DNA from: Flavobacterium xinjiangense
GTDB lineage: Bacteria > Bacteroidota > Bacteroidia > Flavobacteriales > Flavobacteriaceae
DNA: 64,000 nucleotides
Direction: 5' to 3'
NCBI RefSeq assembly: GCF_900142885.1
Contig: NZ_FRCL01000014.1
Location: 25,574-89,573 of the forward strand
Numbering within the stretch: position 1 is the first letter of the stretch; each line of letters begins with the position of its first letter. Shown here piece by piece: positions 35,801 to 44,229 of this stretch. Made by a program: the position numbers and the translations under genes. The notes beneath the pieces were generated by a model. That model saw only the letters and a program-made list of their open reading frames with translations. It was not told the DNA's origin and made no database searches.

Positions 35801-35889
35801 TGACCCATCGGGCACCTTATCCGCAGGAACATGAAATTAACCTGTCAAGGCATAAAATGGAGGTGGGCGCAAAAAAAGAGTCTGTTTGA
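32872..35889 (+). CDS. dnaE: DNA polymerase III alpha-type subunit (DnaE, error-prone cassette type)
   Basis: A 1005-residue C-family polymerase, shorter than the ~1,400-1,500-residue replicative DnaE of Bacteroidota and closer to DnaE2-like forms. The PHP domain is at the N-terminus (NCHSFHSLRYGTIPLLDLVQ, ALTDINTVTG). The polymerase catalytic Asp residues are in SPPDFDFDWSWKERD (about 345), and the fingers follow (FAGYSFCKAHSASYAVESY, about 645). It directly follows dinB and ends within a terminator hairpin. Some PHP metal ligands appear altered (NCHSFHS for the usual HxHS), so proofreading is doubtful. A 51-base relic of a similar gene is at 4835. Confidence 0.9.
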   Translation: MYLNCHSFHSLRYGTIPLLDLVQQAAVCGVKRMALTDINTVTGIYDFIKACNGVGIKPLVGIEFRCNHQLRYIGLAKNVNGLAEMNRFLTQHNFEAIPLPLVAPSFKDVIIIYPFENLPSFLKDNEYLGITSEQLPKLFLPQWKTWIHKMVVLQSVTFRTKREFNLHKILRVIDTNVILSKLTENDYCKTSEVMIPLEELLSKFEEYTQIIENTLKLMDLCDFKFDFKTSKNKKYYSGSLESDMLLLTKLAQEGLIKKYGTDNPQATARVEKELKVIDQLEFSGYFLITWDIIQYSMSQGFLHIGRGSGASSIVSYCLGITDICPIELDLYFERFLNVNRKSPPDFDFDWSWKERDTILKYIFDTYGADHVAFCGTNVEFKYRSIFREVGKVFGLPKEELDTLAKNPMALHDTNQIVKLVQEYGMLLEKYPNQRSMHSCGILISEEPITNYTPLEMPPKGFQIVLFDMYIAEDIGFEKFDLLSQREIGHIDDSVKLIEKNRGIKVDIRDTSISKNEAKANHFLSRLKCDNYKTLVAASSIIRPGVAQSGMMKEYIFRHNHPDKFEYFHDVFKEQLGETYGVMVYQEDVIKIALHYAGLPAADGDILRRAMSGKGRSKAALQKVKDNYFACCAQKGHPLKLSEEIYRQIESFAGYSFCKAHSASYAVESYQSLYLKVYYPIECMLAVINNQGGFYRTEVYVHEAKMSGATIQNPCVNKSDYETALFGIDVYLGLMLLEGLESKEAHCIVQEREEKGKFNSLEDFINRIPIGIEGIQILIFIGAFRFTEKTKNQLLVIARLILVNFKPENRNLMLLQEPIKEYELPILERSPFEDAFDEIELLSFPVSCTPFDLLQTKYRGHVMAKDLLSHHKKTVKMLAYLISRKHVPTKMGAMYFGTWVDIEGEYFDTAHFTKSLEKYPFQGGGCYLLLGTVEVDYHFPTITISKMAKMPFISDPRYSNTSDRQYKVHQQIREDVSMTHRAPYPQEHEINLSRHKMEVGAKKESV

Positions 35890-35896
35890 CTCTTTT
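35874..35896 (+). terminator. Terminator overlapping the dnaE stop
   Basis: AAAAGAGTC pairs with GACTCTTTT around a five-base loop. The dnaE stop codon (TGA at 35887-35889) is inside the hairpin. It would end the dinB-dnaE transcript before the exonuclease gene. Confidence 0.7.
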
Positions 35897-35965
35897 AGGG
35901 GTGGATACTGTGCGCTTTAACCACTTTTACAAAAGATTATCAATACCATTCACGTTATATTTTAG

Positions 35966-37345
35966 ATGAAAAAACAGGAATACGCAATAGTAGATATAGA
36001 AACCACAGGTGGTAATGCCAGTGGCAGTCGCATTACAGAATTTGCCATTATTATCCATAACGGAACTAGTATAGTCGACCGTTGGGAAACCCTCGTCAAC
36101 CCACAAAAAGAAATACCGTTACCCATTTTTTCCCTCACGGGTATTAACAATGAAATGGTAAGCGATGCACCTATTTTTGATGATATTGCTGAAAAGGTTG
36201 TAGAAATGCTTAACGGACGTATTTTTGTTGCCCATAATGTCAACTTCGATTATTCATTTGTTCGCCACCAACTCGAAGCAAGCGGATTTAAATGGACCGC
36301 TCCAAAATTGTGCACCCTTCGTGCCGCTAGAAAGATTAAGTCGGGATTGGGTTCGTACAGCTTGGGTAGGCTTTGCCATTCGCTAGACATTCCTTTAATA
36401 AACCAACATCGCGCCGGTGGTGATGCGGATGCTACTGCTATTTTGTTTTTCCGTTTGTTGGAATGGGACGTCGAAGGTATAATCGAAAAAATGATAAAAA
36501 AGACTGCACAAGACCAACGCTTGCCACCCAACCTGCCACCTGCTGACTTTGAGCAATTACCGGAAAAAGCAGGTGTGTATTATTTTTATGATCAGACTAG
36601 GAAAGTAATTTACGTAGGAAAGGCAATCAACTTAAAAAAACGGGTGGCCTCCCATTTCATTGTCCATAATATCACGCCACAAAGGCAAAATTTCCTTAGA
36701 GACATATATAGTATTTCCTTTGAAGTTTGTGCTACCGAATTAATTGCGTTGCTGCTGGAGTGTACTGAAATTAAGAAACTGTGGCCCACCTACAACAGGG
36801 CATTAAAGCGCTTTGACCCTAAATATGGGCTGTATGAGTATGAAGCCCGCAGCGGTTACCGCTATCTCGCTATTGGAAAGTTAGCCAAATTTCAGACCTG
36901 CATTGAGTCTTTCAACAGTTTATACAAAGGCATCAATGTATTGCGAAGCCTGGCCGAACAATTTGACATTGATAATCGATTCTGTAACTACGGTATGGAC
37001 GACCGTGGTGAATTTAACTCAAAACCGGATCGGAACGATTTACCGGAAGTGGAACGACACAACGAGCAAGTCGAAAACGCCATTGCTTTTTTAGTAAAAA
37101 ACAGGCCAAGCTTTGCCATTATAGACAAAGGCAGAACTGCCGAAGAACGCAGTTGCATTTGGGTTGAAAACGGTCACTTTTATGGCATGGGATATATCGC
37201 TTCAGATATTGGTTTTGCGGATCCCTCTGAGATAAAAGATCATGTTACTCCCTACAAAAGCAACCAATACATTGTGGATTTAATTCTTGCTTATGCAGAG
37301 AAATATCCCGGCAAAGTGCTGTTTAAACTAACTGAGAATGAATGA
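35966..37345 (+). CDS. Exonuclease (DnaQ-type) fused to GIY-YIG nuclease domain
   Basis: A 459-residue fusion. Residues 1-175 form a 3'-5' exonuclease of the DnaQ/epsilon class: YAIVDIETTGGNASGSRITE (DxE), VAHNVNFDYSFVRHQLEASG and HRAGGDADATA (H-x4-D). From about residue 200, EKAGVYYFYDQTRKVIYVGK begins a UvrC-like GIY-YIG domain. It follows the dinB-dnaE genes on the same strand after a terminator. It could provide proofreading or repair incision to the cassette's polymerase, and such DnaQ/UvrC-N fusions are common in bacteria. The 200 bases after it hold no gene. Confidence 0.9.
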   Translation: MKKQEYAIVDIETTGGNASGSRITEFAIIIHNGTSIVDRWETLVNPQKEIPLPIFSLTGINNEMVSDAPIFDDIAEKVVEMLNGRIFVAHNVNFDYSFVRHQLEASGFKWTAPKLCTLRAARKIKSGLGSYSLGRLCHSLDIPLINQHRAGGDADATAILFFRLLEWDVEGIIEKMIKKTAQDQRLPPNLPPADFEQLPEKAGVYYFYDQTRKVIYVGKAINLKKRVASHFIVHNITPQRQNFLRDIYSISFEVCATELIALLLECTEIKKLWPTYNRALKRFDPKYGLYEYEARSGYRYLAIGKLAKFQTCIESFNSLYKGINVLRSLAEQFDIDNRFCNYGMDDRGEFNSKPDRNDLPEVERHNEQVENAIAFLVKNRPSFAIIDKGRTAEERSCIWVENGHFYGMGYIASDIGFADPSEIKDHVTPYKSNQYIVDLILAYAEKYPGKVLFKLTENE

Positions 37346-37544
37346 TGACACGCTTCAATGAATCCAAATTATTTACATCCTTCCCTATTCTCAAAATATT
37401 AAGAGACATATTCTACTGGCATTAATGCTTAATGCCTAGAAGTAAAATTTGCATTGTTAAAATTTAAAACCAAATATGAAAGTAGGGAATATAAGCCTGT
37501 TTCAAATTCCATGAAATTAGTTTTTGAGCAATTGTATTTGTACA

Positions 37545-39158
37545 TTAATTTACAATTATAGCCTGATCATAAATCGTTTTATCATCATCCGTTTTAACAA
37601 AAATGTGGTATGTACCAATTGGCAATTCAAAATTAATAGTTTCATTTCTAGGAATAATTAAAAAGCTTTTAATTGGAATCGCCAAATTCTTCATCAAATC
37701 AAATTCTTTAAAATCAACTATTTCAACTAAAACCTTGTTATTTTTATAGTCAGAAAATTTTTTATCCTTAATAATTGTTTTTTTGAATTCAACATTGGGA
37801 TAAATAATTTTTAAACTTGGTTTAAGGTTATTAACCAAAAAATAATCAGCAGAAGATTTTACTTTCGTCTTGTCTGTCAAATATTTACGAGGAATTAAAG
37901 TTAAATCTTGTTTAGTATCTGCACAAATGACTGTTTGGTTGATTGTTATCGGGTTAATTCCTGATAATTCCTTAAAATATTCTGCCATCCATTTATCCTT
38001 ATCGTCTTTCTTTTCTATATGAGAATGCCCAACATATACAAAAATTTTAGCACTTGGATTTTTCTCTAGAATCTTTACGATGTTTTTGGCCTGACCCAAT
38101 TCTCTATCAACGCCTTTCTCAAAGTTTTCATGTCCTGAAACAGTAAAACCTAAAGCGATTGCCTTTCTGATGAAATGAGCAAAATAAGGCTCATCTGTAT
38201 AAATTCCATTCTTATAATTTGGAGTGGACTCCTTTTCTGAACTTTTACTATTAAATCCTTCTAATGTCAAATAATTATATCCATTCGCTTTCAACGTTTC
38301 TAATAATTCCATTGCAAACAATCTATGCTTTGGATAATAATGATCCTCATTAAGCATAATCACTTGGTTTTCTTTTGCTATTTCTGCAATCTTCCCAAAA
38401 ACCAGATCATCTTTGTAAACATCCTCTTTACTAGATAAATCGGCAATCAAGGAATTAAAATTTTGTTTACGTTCTTTTTCGTAATCTAAAAGTAACGAAT
38501 CATACAATTTATTATTAGACATAGATGCATTAACAGTTGATAAGAACTGGAATTTATCATCATTTCCCTTTTCAGATTTTAGAGGTGCGGTTTCCAACTT
38601 TTTGCTTGCATAAAGCGGGTTGGGATGTATACCAGGAAAATTTTTCACAAATATGGATACATAGGACATTTTATTGGTATTCAATGAGTCAATATCAATT
38701 TTATTCAATAAATCATTAACGAATACTGAAAAGTTCTTGTCCTTTCTTGAATTGGTTTTCACCAATCCTAAAACTTTTCTTTTCCCTTTTTGCTTTTCGA
38801 AAAGGAAAGTATTATTTATGGCAACAGATACTAGAATTTTAGCATTTTTAAAATTAGCGACTAATGGTTGGGCATTCTGGTAAAAAAAATACATCTCAAT
38901 TCCATTTTCTTTTGCATCAGCAACTAAAAAAAGATCTTTTGATGATATATTATTACTCTTTAATACTTGCTTCAATTCTTTTTCTTTGCCCAGAGAAGCT
39001 TCTCTAAATTGAATATTTTTATCAAAATCAATTCCCACTTTCAAAGAATCATTGTAAAAATAATTTCTATTGAAATAATTTCTATCAGACAGTTTGCTTT
39101 TGTTTGAGCCACAGGAAATGAATAAGAACAACAGTAATAAATGAAAGAATCTATACAT
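37545..39158 (-). CDS. Lipoprotein with ChaN/EreA-like domain, second copy
   Basis: A 537-residue predicted lipoprotein, the same length as the peptide-operon copy and near-identical over long stretches (MELLETLKANGY; PITINQTVICADTKQDL). The start MYRFFHLLLLFLFISCGS and the lipobox match as well. Divergence is concentrated around residues 95-180. The region just upstream still carries the end of a SPASM maturase gene (39151-39207), so this copy came from a similar peptide operon. Here it has no exporter or precursor next to it and is flanked by mobile-type genes. It may be a stand-alone immunity or scavenging copy. Confidence 0.75.
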   Translation of the reverse strand: MYRFFHLLLLFLFISCGSNKSKLSDRNYFNRNYFYNDSLKVGIDFDKNIQFREASLGKEKELKQVLKSNNISSKDLFLVADAKENGIEMYFFYQNAQPLVANFKNAKILVSVAINNTFLFEKQKGKRKVLGLVKTNSRKDKNFSVFVNDLLNKIDIDSLNTNKMSYVSIFVKNFPGIHPNPLYASKKLETAPLKSEKGNDDKFQFLSTVNASMSNNKLYDSLLLDYEKERKQNFNSLIADLSSKEDVYKDDLVFGKIAEIAKENQVIMLNEDHYYPKHRLFAMELLETLKANGYNYLTLEGFNSKSSEKESTPNYKNGIYTDEPYFAHFIRKAIALGFTVSGHENFEKGVDRELGQAKNIVKILEKNPSAKIFVYVGHSHIEKKDDKDKWMAEYFKELSGINPITINQTVICADTKQDLTLIPRKYLTDKTKVKSSADYFLVNNLKPSLKIIYPNVEFKKTIIKDKKFSDYKNNKVLVEIVDFKEFDLMKNLAIPIKSFLIIPRNETINFELPIGTYHIFVKTDDDKTIYDQAIIVN

Positions 39159-39207
39159 TATTCCAAAGGTTTTTATAGGGGTCATAGCTGCATTTTATTT
39201 TAATAAA
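39151..39207 (-). pseudogene. 3'-terminal relic of a SPASM maturase gene
   Basis: On the minus strand this encodes FIKIKCSYDPYKNLWNNV and a stop, matching the C-terminus of the maturase at 13178 (TKINCNYDPYKNLWNNA). The 8-base overlap with the following lipoprotein ATG is conserved too. No further maturase sequence is visible upstream. Confidence 0.8.
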
Positions 39208-39707
39208 GTAAAGGAAATTAAAATTAGATAATTTCTTACGAAAATAGTAAGAACAATCTAAATTCCAATACATGATTTAGGATTAACATACACTACCATT
39301 GTTAAAATAGGATCAAATCATAATCAAAACCCAGTTTACCACCTTAAAAAAAAGAGTCTTCTCTCAGAGCTTATTGTTTATACCATTACTAATAGCGTAC
39401 TGATTGTACTATTCCTAAAGCAATTAAACAAATCGGATTTCTTTATCTAAAATTAAGAGATTTTAAATCGAGTTTTCATTCTAAACGGACTAAAAGGCAG
39501 CTAAGATAGTGTCTCCTGGATGCTGCAAGCGCATAATGGCTGCGTTACACTAGCCACCCTTCGGGACTTATAGCTCTCCACATCCATAAGCCCCTTATTT
39601 CTTGCTTTCTTTTTTCCCGTTTTTTCTTTTGAAAACATTTTTTTTAGGGTGACGGGTACAGAGGAAGGAATTGAAAAATTAATAGTAATAATCTAAATCG
39701 CAACATC
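39208..39707. other. Gap before the DUF932 gene with a locally GC-rich block
   Basis: No gene is visible. Around 39500-39595 the sequence is clearly richer in GC than its surroundings (GCAAGCGCATAATGGCTGCG, CCACCCTTCGGGA). It could be the leader or a structured RNA of the DUF932 transcript. Nothing recognisable was found in the first 290 bases. Confidence 0.3.
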
Positions 39708-40742
39708 ATGGCACACAATCTCAATTACAACGAGCAAACGGCAAAACACAGCTTTTTCAGTGTCAAAGAAAAAGCATGGCACAATTTAGGGCAGGTTATA
39801 CAGGAATATCCCACAAGCGCCGAAGCAATACTCCACGCAGGATTAGACTACGAAGTCGAAAAAAGAAAACTTTTCACTCCCAGTCTACAGGACAGCAACA
39901 TCGAAGTACCGAATTATTTCAGTACTGTACGCACCGACAATGATGTCGTTCTAGGCGTCGTGGGTAAAGACTATCAAATTGTACAAAACAGAGATGCCTT
40001 TTCATTTTTTGATACTATTGTAGGCGGTGATGGTATCTTATACGAAACCGCAGGGGCTTTGGGCAAAGGGGAACGCATTTTTATTACCGCTAAACTCCCC
40101 AAATATATCCGCGTGGGCAAAGACGACCTTATCGAAAAATACCTTTTCCTAACGACTTCTCACGACGGAAGCGGTAGCATTACAGCAGCCTTTACTCCTA
40201 TTCGTATTGTATGCGCCAATACCCTCAATGCTGCACTACGCAACCAAAGCAATACCGTGCGCATTCGCCATACCTCCAATGCCAAACAACGTTTGGAACA
40301 GGCATACAAGGTCATGGGAATTACCGATGTACTATCGGCACAAATGGAAGCGATTTTCAATTATTGGACAAAAATTCGTATCTCAGACAACGAAGTAAAA
40401 AAACTCATTCAGTCTGCCCTTGCACCTAGCAAAGAGGTGCTCAAAAACCTCCAAGACGGTAATGAGGACGAACTATCTTCTTGCTTTACCAATATGGTAG
40501 ATAGTGCTTTTTCATACGCCATGTCAGACACTACCCAACTAATGGACACTACCAAAGGCACCGTTTTTGGAGCATACAACGCTATAACGGGCTACTTTCA
40601 AAATGTACGTACGTACAAGCATGATGAGGCCAAAGTGTCTTCACTTTTAATGGGCGGCACTGGACAATTGCGGGTACAGTCTGCTTTTAACCTGTGCACC
40701 GATTTTGCAGGCAGAGGAGTGGACGCGCTACTACTAAATTAA
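39708..40742 (+). CDS. DUF932 phage/plasmid-like protein
   Basis: A 344-residue DUF932 protein (MAHNLNYNEQTAKHSFFSVK, EKAWHNLGQVIQEYPTSAEA, VVGKDYQIVQNRDAFSFFD). This family of unknown function is widespread on phages, plasmids and integrative elements, including those of Bacteroidota. The length is usual for the family. The gene has its own leader region and is followed by a strong terminator, so it is transcribed alone. It is most likely a leftover or active accessory gene of a mobile element. No enzymatic motif is evident. Confidence 0.9.
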   Translation: MAHNLNYNEQTAKHSFFSVKEKAWHNLGQVIQEYPTSAEAILHAGLDYEVEKRKLFTPSLQDSNIEVPNYFSTVRTDNDVVLGVVGKDYQIVQNRDAFSFFDTIVGGDGILYETAGALGKGERIFITAKLPKYIRVGKDDLIEKYLFLTTSHDGSGSITAAFTPIRIVCANTLNAALRNQSNTVRIRHTSNAKQRLEQAYKVMGITDVLSAQMEAIFNYWTKIRISDNEVKKLIQSALAPSKEVLKNLQDGNEDELSSCFTNMVDSAFSYAMSDTTQLMDTTKGTVFGAYNAITGYFQNVRTYKHDEAKVSSLLMGGTGQLRVQSAFNLCTDFAGRGVDALLLN

Positions 40743-40747
40743 ACTAA

Positions 40748-40779
40748 AAAGGACAGGTAGTACAACCTGCCTGTCCTTT
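40748..40779 (+). terminator. Terminator of the DUF932 gene
   Basis: AAAGGACAGG pairs perfectly with CCTGTCCTTT, six bases after the DUF932 stop, with a T run and an A/T tail on both sides. Confidence 0.85.
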
Positions 40780-40960
40780 ATTAAATAAACTATCCTTATA
40801 CTTTTAGAAAAGTAATGACGGGAGATAAATCATAGTGTAACACTAATAATTGAAATTCGTAGACACTTCAAATAATATGCACCATATTCTAGTTTTTTTT
40901 GCATTTTTTGATATATAAAAATAAGGTATAACGCAAAACAGAAGCTTCAAAGACTTGCGC

Positions 40961-41004
40961 CGCCCCGCAATAGTTATTCCTCTTGTAATAACAATTGCGG
41001 GGCG
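40961..41004. other. GC-rich long hairpin in an AT-rich gap
   Basis: CGCCCCGCAAT pairs with ATTGCGGGGCG and, after one mismatch, GTTATT pairs with AATAAC (17 pairs in total, eight-base loop). There is no T run on either side, so it is not a standard terminator. It could be a recombination or attachment site, or a small structured RNA. Confidence 0.5.
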
Positions 41005-41883
41005 TTCAGAACGGAATAATTCCTTATAGTTGTGACTTTATAATATTAATAACTTGCAATTCAAATCTCGTAGAAACTCTTTTTTAAAAAAAATTGTCAA
41101 AAAAGATATCGATCAATCCATCCAACCATCAATATTTGAAAAAAAAAAACATACTTTTCAAAAAAAAATAGTTTTTCCAGGCCTTACAGTAGTCGTTATT
41201 TTGGTATTTGAATATTTTTTTTCCCCAGAAAGAAGTGGCAAAAATACCATTAAAAAGCAGTTATTTGTACAACCATAGCAGTGGGCATTGTAAACTTGTA
41301 TTCAACGATGCCAATAAATAAAAATATTCTGAATTTTAGAAAAATTAAAATTTGTGATACCACAACATTTTTTTATACATAATAAACCAGTATTGTAGTA
41401 TTGTAAAACGGGAAATCATTTGGATTTTCTTAATGGGCCCAGTTTTAACCCAGAAAATGAAAAGCCATTAAAACGGATTACTCAATATATGATTGATAAA
41501 TATATTAAGTAAACTGTAAATTTCCCTTTTATTGACCACCCATCTCCAATATAAAGTGAGCACTGAATCCGGCAAATTCACAGAAAAGAAAATCTCGATA
41601 AACTCATTAATATATTCTAGTGCTTCTGCAGTTTCAGAATTATAATCGGAAAGAAGACAAAGCATTTCAGCAATAGTCATTCCCCATTTGCTTTAGACAA
41701 TAAATCTTTCAACAGTGTCTATTTCCCGATTGCCGACACAGTATGCACACTTTTTTTTTTACAGAGCTGTATTGGATCTATCGGCAAAATCCCCAACAGC
41801 ATAGATGGAAGTATTGAGACAGAATTTAAGATGGATTTTACCACAAAAACCGTCATTTTAGGAACGGCCGTTACCCGCAGTAA
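41005..41883. other. Gap with at most doubtful small frames
   Basis: Two short frames, 41054-41278 (plus, with one hydrophobic stretch) and 41468-41680 (minus, MTIAEMLCLLSDYNSETAEA), are open but carry no recognisable motif. Plus-strand 41757-41880 also reads as an open fragment (IGSIGKIPNSIDGSIETEFK), possibly debris of a longer gene. I do not accept any of these as a real gene on present evidence. Confidence 0.3.
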
Positions 41884-42372
41884 TTATCTTTGTTCTGCTA
41901 ATTCTTTTAATTTATTGTTCATTTCTTTAAATCCCTTTTTTGTGTTATTGTCAAGTTGTTTTTTAAAAATTGGTACAAGAATACCTTTAAATTTTTCACT
42001 TTGTCTAAAAATTGTAGTTCCGTTTCCGTTGTCAATAAGCTCAAATTTATGTTCTCCGTCAAAAATTCCTGCAAACAAAAAATGACCAAGCCAACTCAAT
42101 TCATTATTAGTTTTATAAGTTAGAATTTTTGGTTTAAATGTCATTCCTTTTGATTGTGGCGGTTCAATTCTTGCGATAATTTTATTTCCTATAATCACTT
42201 CTCCTATTATTGACTTAATAAATGGATTCCAATTTGGATAATTTTCAAAATTTGTTAGAATTGACCAAACTTTTTCTGGTGTCGCATTAATTAAAATTTC
42301 TGTTTTGATTTCTTTTGCCATTGCTGTTGCGTTTAAAAATAGGATTAAAATAATTGTTGTTAATTTTTTCAT
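41884..42372 (-). CDS. Secreted SRPBCC (polyketide cyclase-like) domain protein
   Basis: A 162-residue protein with a signal peptide (MKKLTTIILILFLNATAMA). An SRPBCC/START-like fold follows: IKTEILINATPEKVWSILTN, FENYPNWNPFIKSI and GNGTTIFRQSEKFKGILVPI. These proteins bind hydrophobic ligands and usually lack fixed catalytic motifs. A 72-base gap separates it from the Crp/Fnr gene on the same strand, so both may be one transcript and, in the cassette view of this region, one cassette. Confidence 0.88.
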   Translation of the reverse strand: MKKLTTIILILFLNATAMAKEIKTEILINATPEKVWSILTNFENYPNWNPFIKSIIGEVIIGNKIIARIEPPQSKGMTFKPKILTYKTNNELSWLGHFLFAGIFDGEHKFELIDNGNGTTIFRQSEKFKGILVPIFKKQLDNNTKKGFKEMNNKLKELAEQR

Positions 42373-42444
42373 TTGTTTTGTCGTTAATTTACACTACAAA
42401 GTTCTAACAGATTAATTATTTTGCTCTTGACAAAAATCAAGAAA

Positions 42445-43017
42445 TTATAAAAGTTGCTTTTTTCTAATTCTACTAAATGTTTCGGCAGTCATTCCAAGTA
42501 ATGATGCAATATATTGTAATGGAACTTGATTAAATAGTCCCTTGTTGTTTTCAAAAAAGAAATTATATCTTTCTTCTGCTGACATTGATAAATGAGTAAA
42601 AATTCTGTCTTCCAATATTGTAAAACATCGGACAAGAAATAATTTTTCAAGTTCATTCCATTGTGGAACTAAATCTCCAATCTTTTTGTAATCGTCTTTT
42701 GTAATCGTAAAAATCTCGCTATCAACTAATGCTTGTATAGTCCAACGTGATTTTGTTTCAAAAATAAAACTTGCCAAATCAGTAGAAAAATATCCTTTTG
42801 TAGAAATCCATTGCGTTATTTCTTTATCGTCTGTCGAAGCAAACATTCTCAAAAATCCAGATTGTACAAAACTTAATTTATCACAATATTTATCTGATTT
42901 TAATAAAAAATCCCCTTTTTTGACAGTTGTAATTTTGAATAATGAAACGATCATTTTTATATCGTTTATTTCAACAACTCCAAAGTAAGATTTTATATAA
43001 TTTTCTAATTCGGTCAT
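42445..43017 (-). CDS. Crp/Fnr-family transcriptional regulator
   Basis: A 190-residue regulator with a cyclic-nucleotide-binding-like domain (VKKGDFLLKSDKYCDKLSFV, QSGFLRMFASTDDKEITQW) and a C-terminal winged helix (VPLQYIASLLGMTAETFSRI). The binding pocket does not show the canonical cAMP Arg-Ser pair, as is usual in Bacteroidota members. It has the size of the small Flavobacterium Crp-like regulators. The start is immediately downstream of an attC-like palindrome (43048-43206). Confidence 0.9.
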   Translation of the reverse strand: MTELENYIKSYFGVVEINDIKMIVSLFKITTVKKGDFLLKSDKYCDKLSFVQSGFLRMFASTDDKEITQWISTKGYFSTDLASFIFETKSRWTIQALVDSEIFTITKDDYKKIGDLVPQWNELEKLFLVRCFTILEDRIFTHLSMSAEERYNFFFENNKGLFNQVPLQYIASLLGMTAETFSRIRKKQLL

Positions 43018-43047
43018 ATTTTTTTTTATGCTTCTGTGAGTAAATTA

Positions 43048-43206
43048 CCGCTAATGATCACAGGTTTTACGCCTGTTGCATATTTTTAACAGTGGCGTTT
43101 ACAAACATATCGTAAACTTTGAAAGAAAAAGCGCCAATAAAAAGATAGTCACTATACTTTCCAAATAAAAACCAAGCCTAACAATAGCATAAAACCTGTG
43201 TTGAAC
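43048..43206 (-). repeat. attC-like palindrome 4
   Basis: The outer arms contain ATCACAGGTTTTACG and GCATAAAACCTGTG. Read on the minus strand it runs from GTTCAACACAGG to GATCATTAGCGG, where GTTCAAC and TTAGCGG would be the outer (R'' and R') boxes. The same TTAGCGG appears at another site (55390-55398). An IS91-like element lies right against its GAAC end. Confidence 0.5.
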
Positions 43207-43271
43207 TAAACCTTCGGTAGCACCATTGTTGATTTTGATTATCTTACGAAGGTAATTAAAAATAGAATATT

Positions 43272-44229
43272 ATGACTACAAAAAAAAGCATCATGATGCA
43301 TTAAGAGAAAACAAAATTCTCAACCAAGCCAAGCGCGAAGTTCCGGGTTTTGAGGACTTTTAGATCGTTTTGAGCGAACGGTTTCGATTTTGGGCAGAAG
43401 CCAAAGTACCTTCAATAACTATTCGCGCCATGTTGCGGCTATCTCGCTTTACTTTGGTAAAATCCCAACCGAATTAGATTCTGAACAAGTACAGGACTAC
43501 TTGTTTTACCAACAAAAAAAGTCGAAAACACCTTCTCAAACGTATTTTAAACACTGTGTTTACGGACTTCGGTTTTTGCTAAAATCCGAAGGTTTACCGT
43601 ATGAATTCCTTCGTTTGCCGTCTATAAAACACGATAAAAAACTCCCTGTTGTTTTGAGTAAAGAGGAAGTTTGGGCGATGCTCCAGTGTGCCAAGCTGCT
43701 TAAACATAAAATCCTGATTGGTTTACTCTATGGTTGCGGACTTCGCTGTATGGAAGTTAGAAGTGTGCGTTTACAAGATCTGGATTTCGACAGAAAACAG
43801 CTCAAAGTGGTTCAAGGTAAAGGTAAAAAAGACCGTTATGTACCGCTTTCAGAACATTTAGTTCGTGGGCTGAAAAAATACATCGAAGCCGAAAAACCCC
43901 AAGATTATCTTTTTAATGGACAGCCTTTGCCTAATGGAGCAGGTGGCGATTTTGACAATCGGTATTCACAGCGAGGCGTGCAATGGGCGGTGAAGCAAGT
44001 CGCCAAGGCAGCAGGCGTTAAAAAAGAAGTTCACACGCATACGCTGCGGCACAGTTATGCCACACATTTGCTCGAAGACGGCATGGATATTATGACTTTG
44101 AAAGACCTTTTGGGGCATCAAAACATCGAAACTACGATGGAATACTTGCACATTGCCCAACTCGAGAGCCAGCGCATTTTTAGTCCACTCGATACTCTTT
44201 TTGCACAATGCAGTCAAAGTTTGAAGTAG
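43272..44229 (+). pseudogene. Tyrosine recombinase with frameshifted N-terminus
   Basis: The open part (43390-44229, 279 residues) has the whole catalytic domain: GLLYGCGLRCMEVRSVRLQD (Arg), GKGKKDRYVP (Lys), THTLRHSYATHLLEDG (His-x-x-Arg), LLGHQNIETTMEYLHI (His and nucleophile Tyr). It is a XerC/D-like enzyme without the long insertion that marks integron integrases. Upstream, KILNQAKREVPGFEDF reads in another frame and joins LDRFERTVSIL if one T is restored near 43363; a second slip in the A run near 43280 would give an ATG at 43272. A shorter TTG-started protein (43390) may still be made. It overlaps the transposase gene by 22 bases. Confidence 0.75.

Noticed and set aside
41054..41680. 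Two short frames in the gap after DUF932
   Set aside because: There are no motifs, neighbours or composition to support them. They are kept only as a note in the gap entry.
43390..44229. Tyrosine recombinase as the integron integrase for the attC-like sites
   Set aside because: It pairs with an IS91 transposase and lacks the insertion between the second and third conserved patches that marks IntI. It is better read as part of the insertion element.
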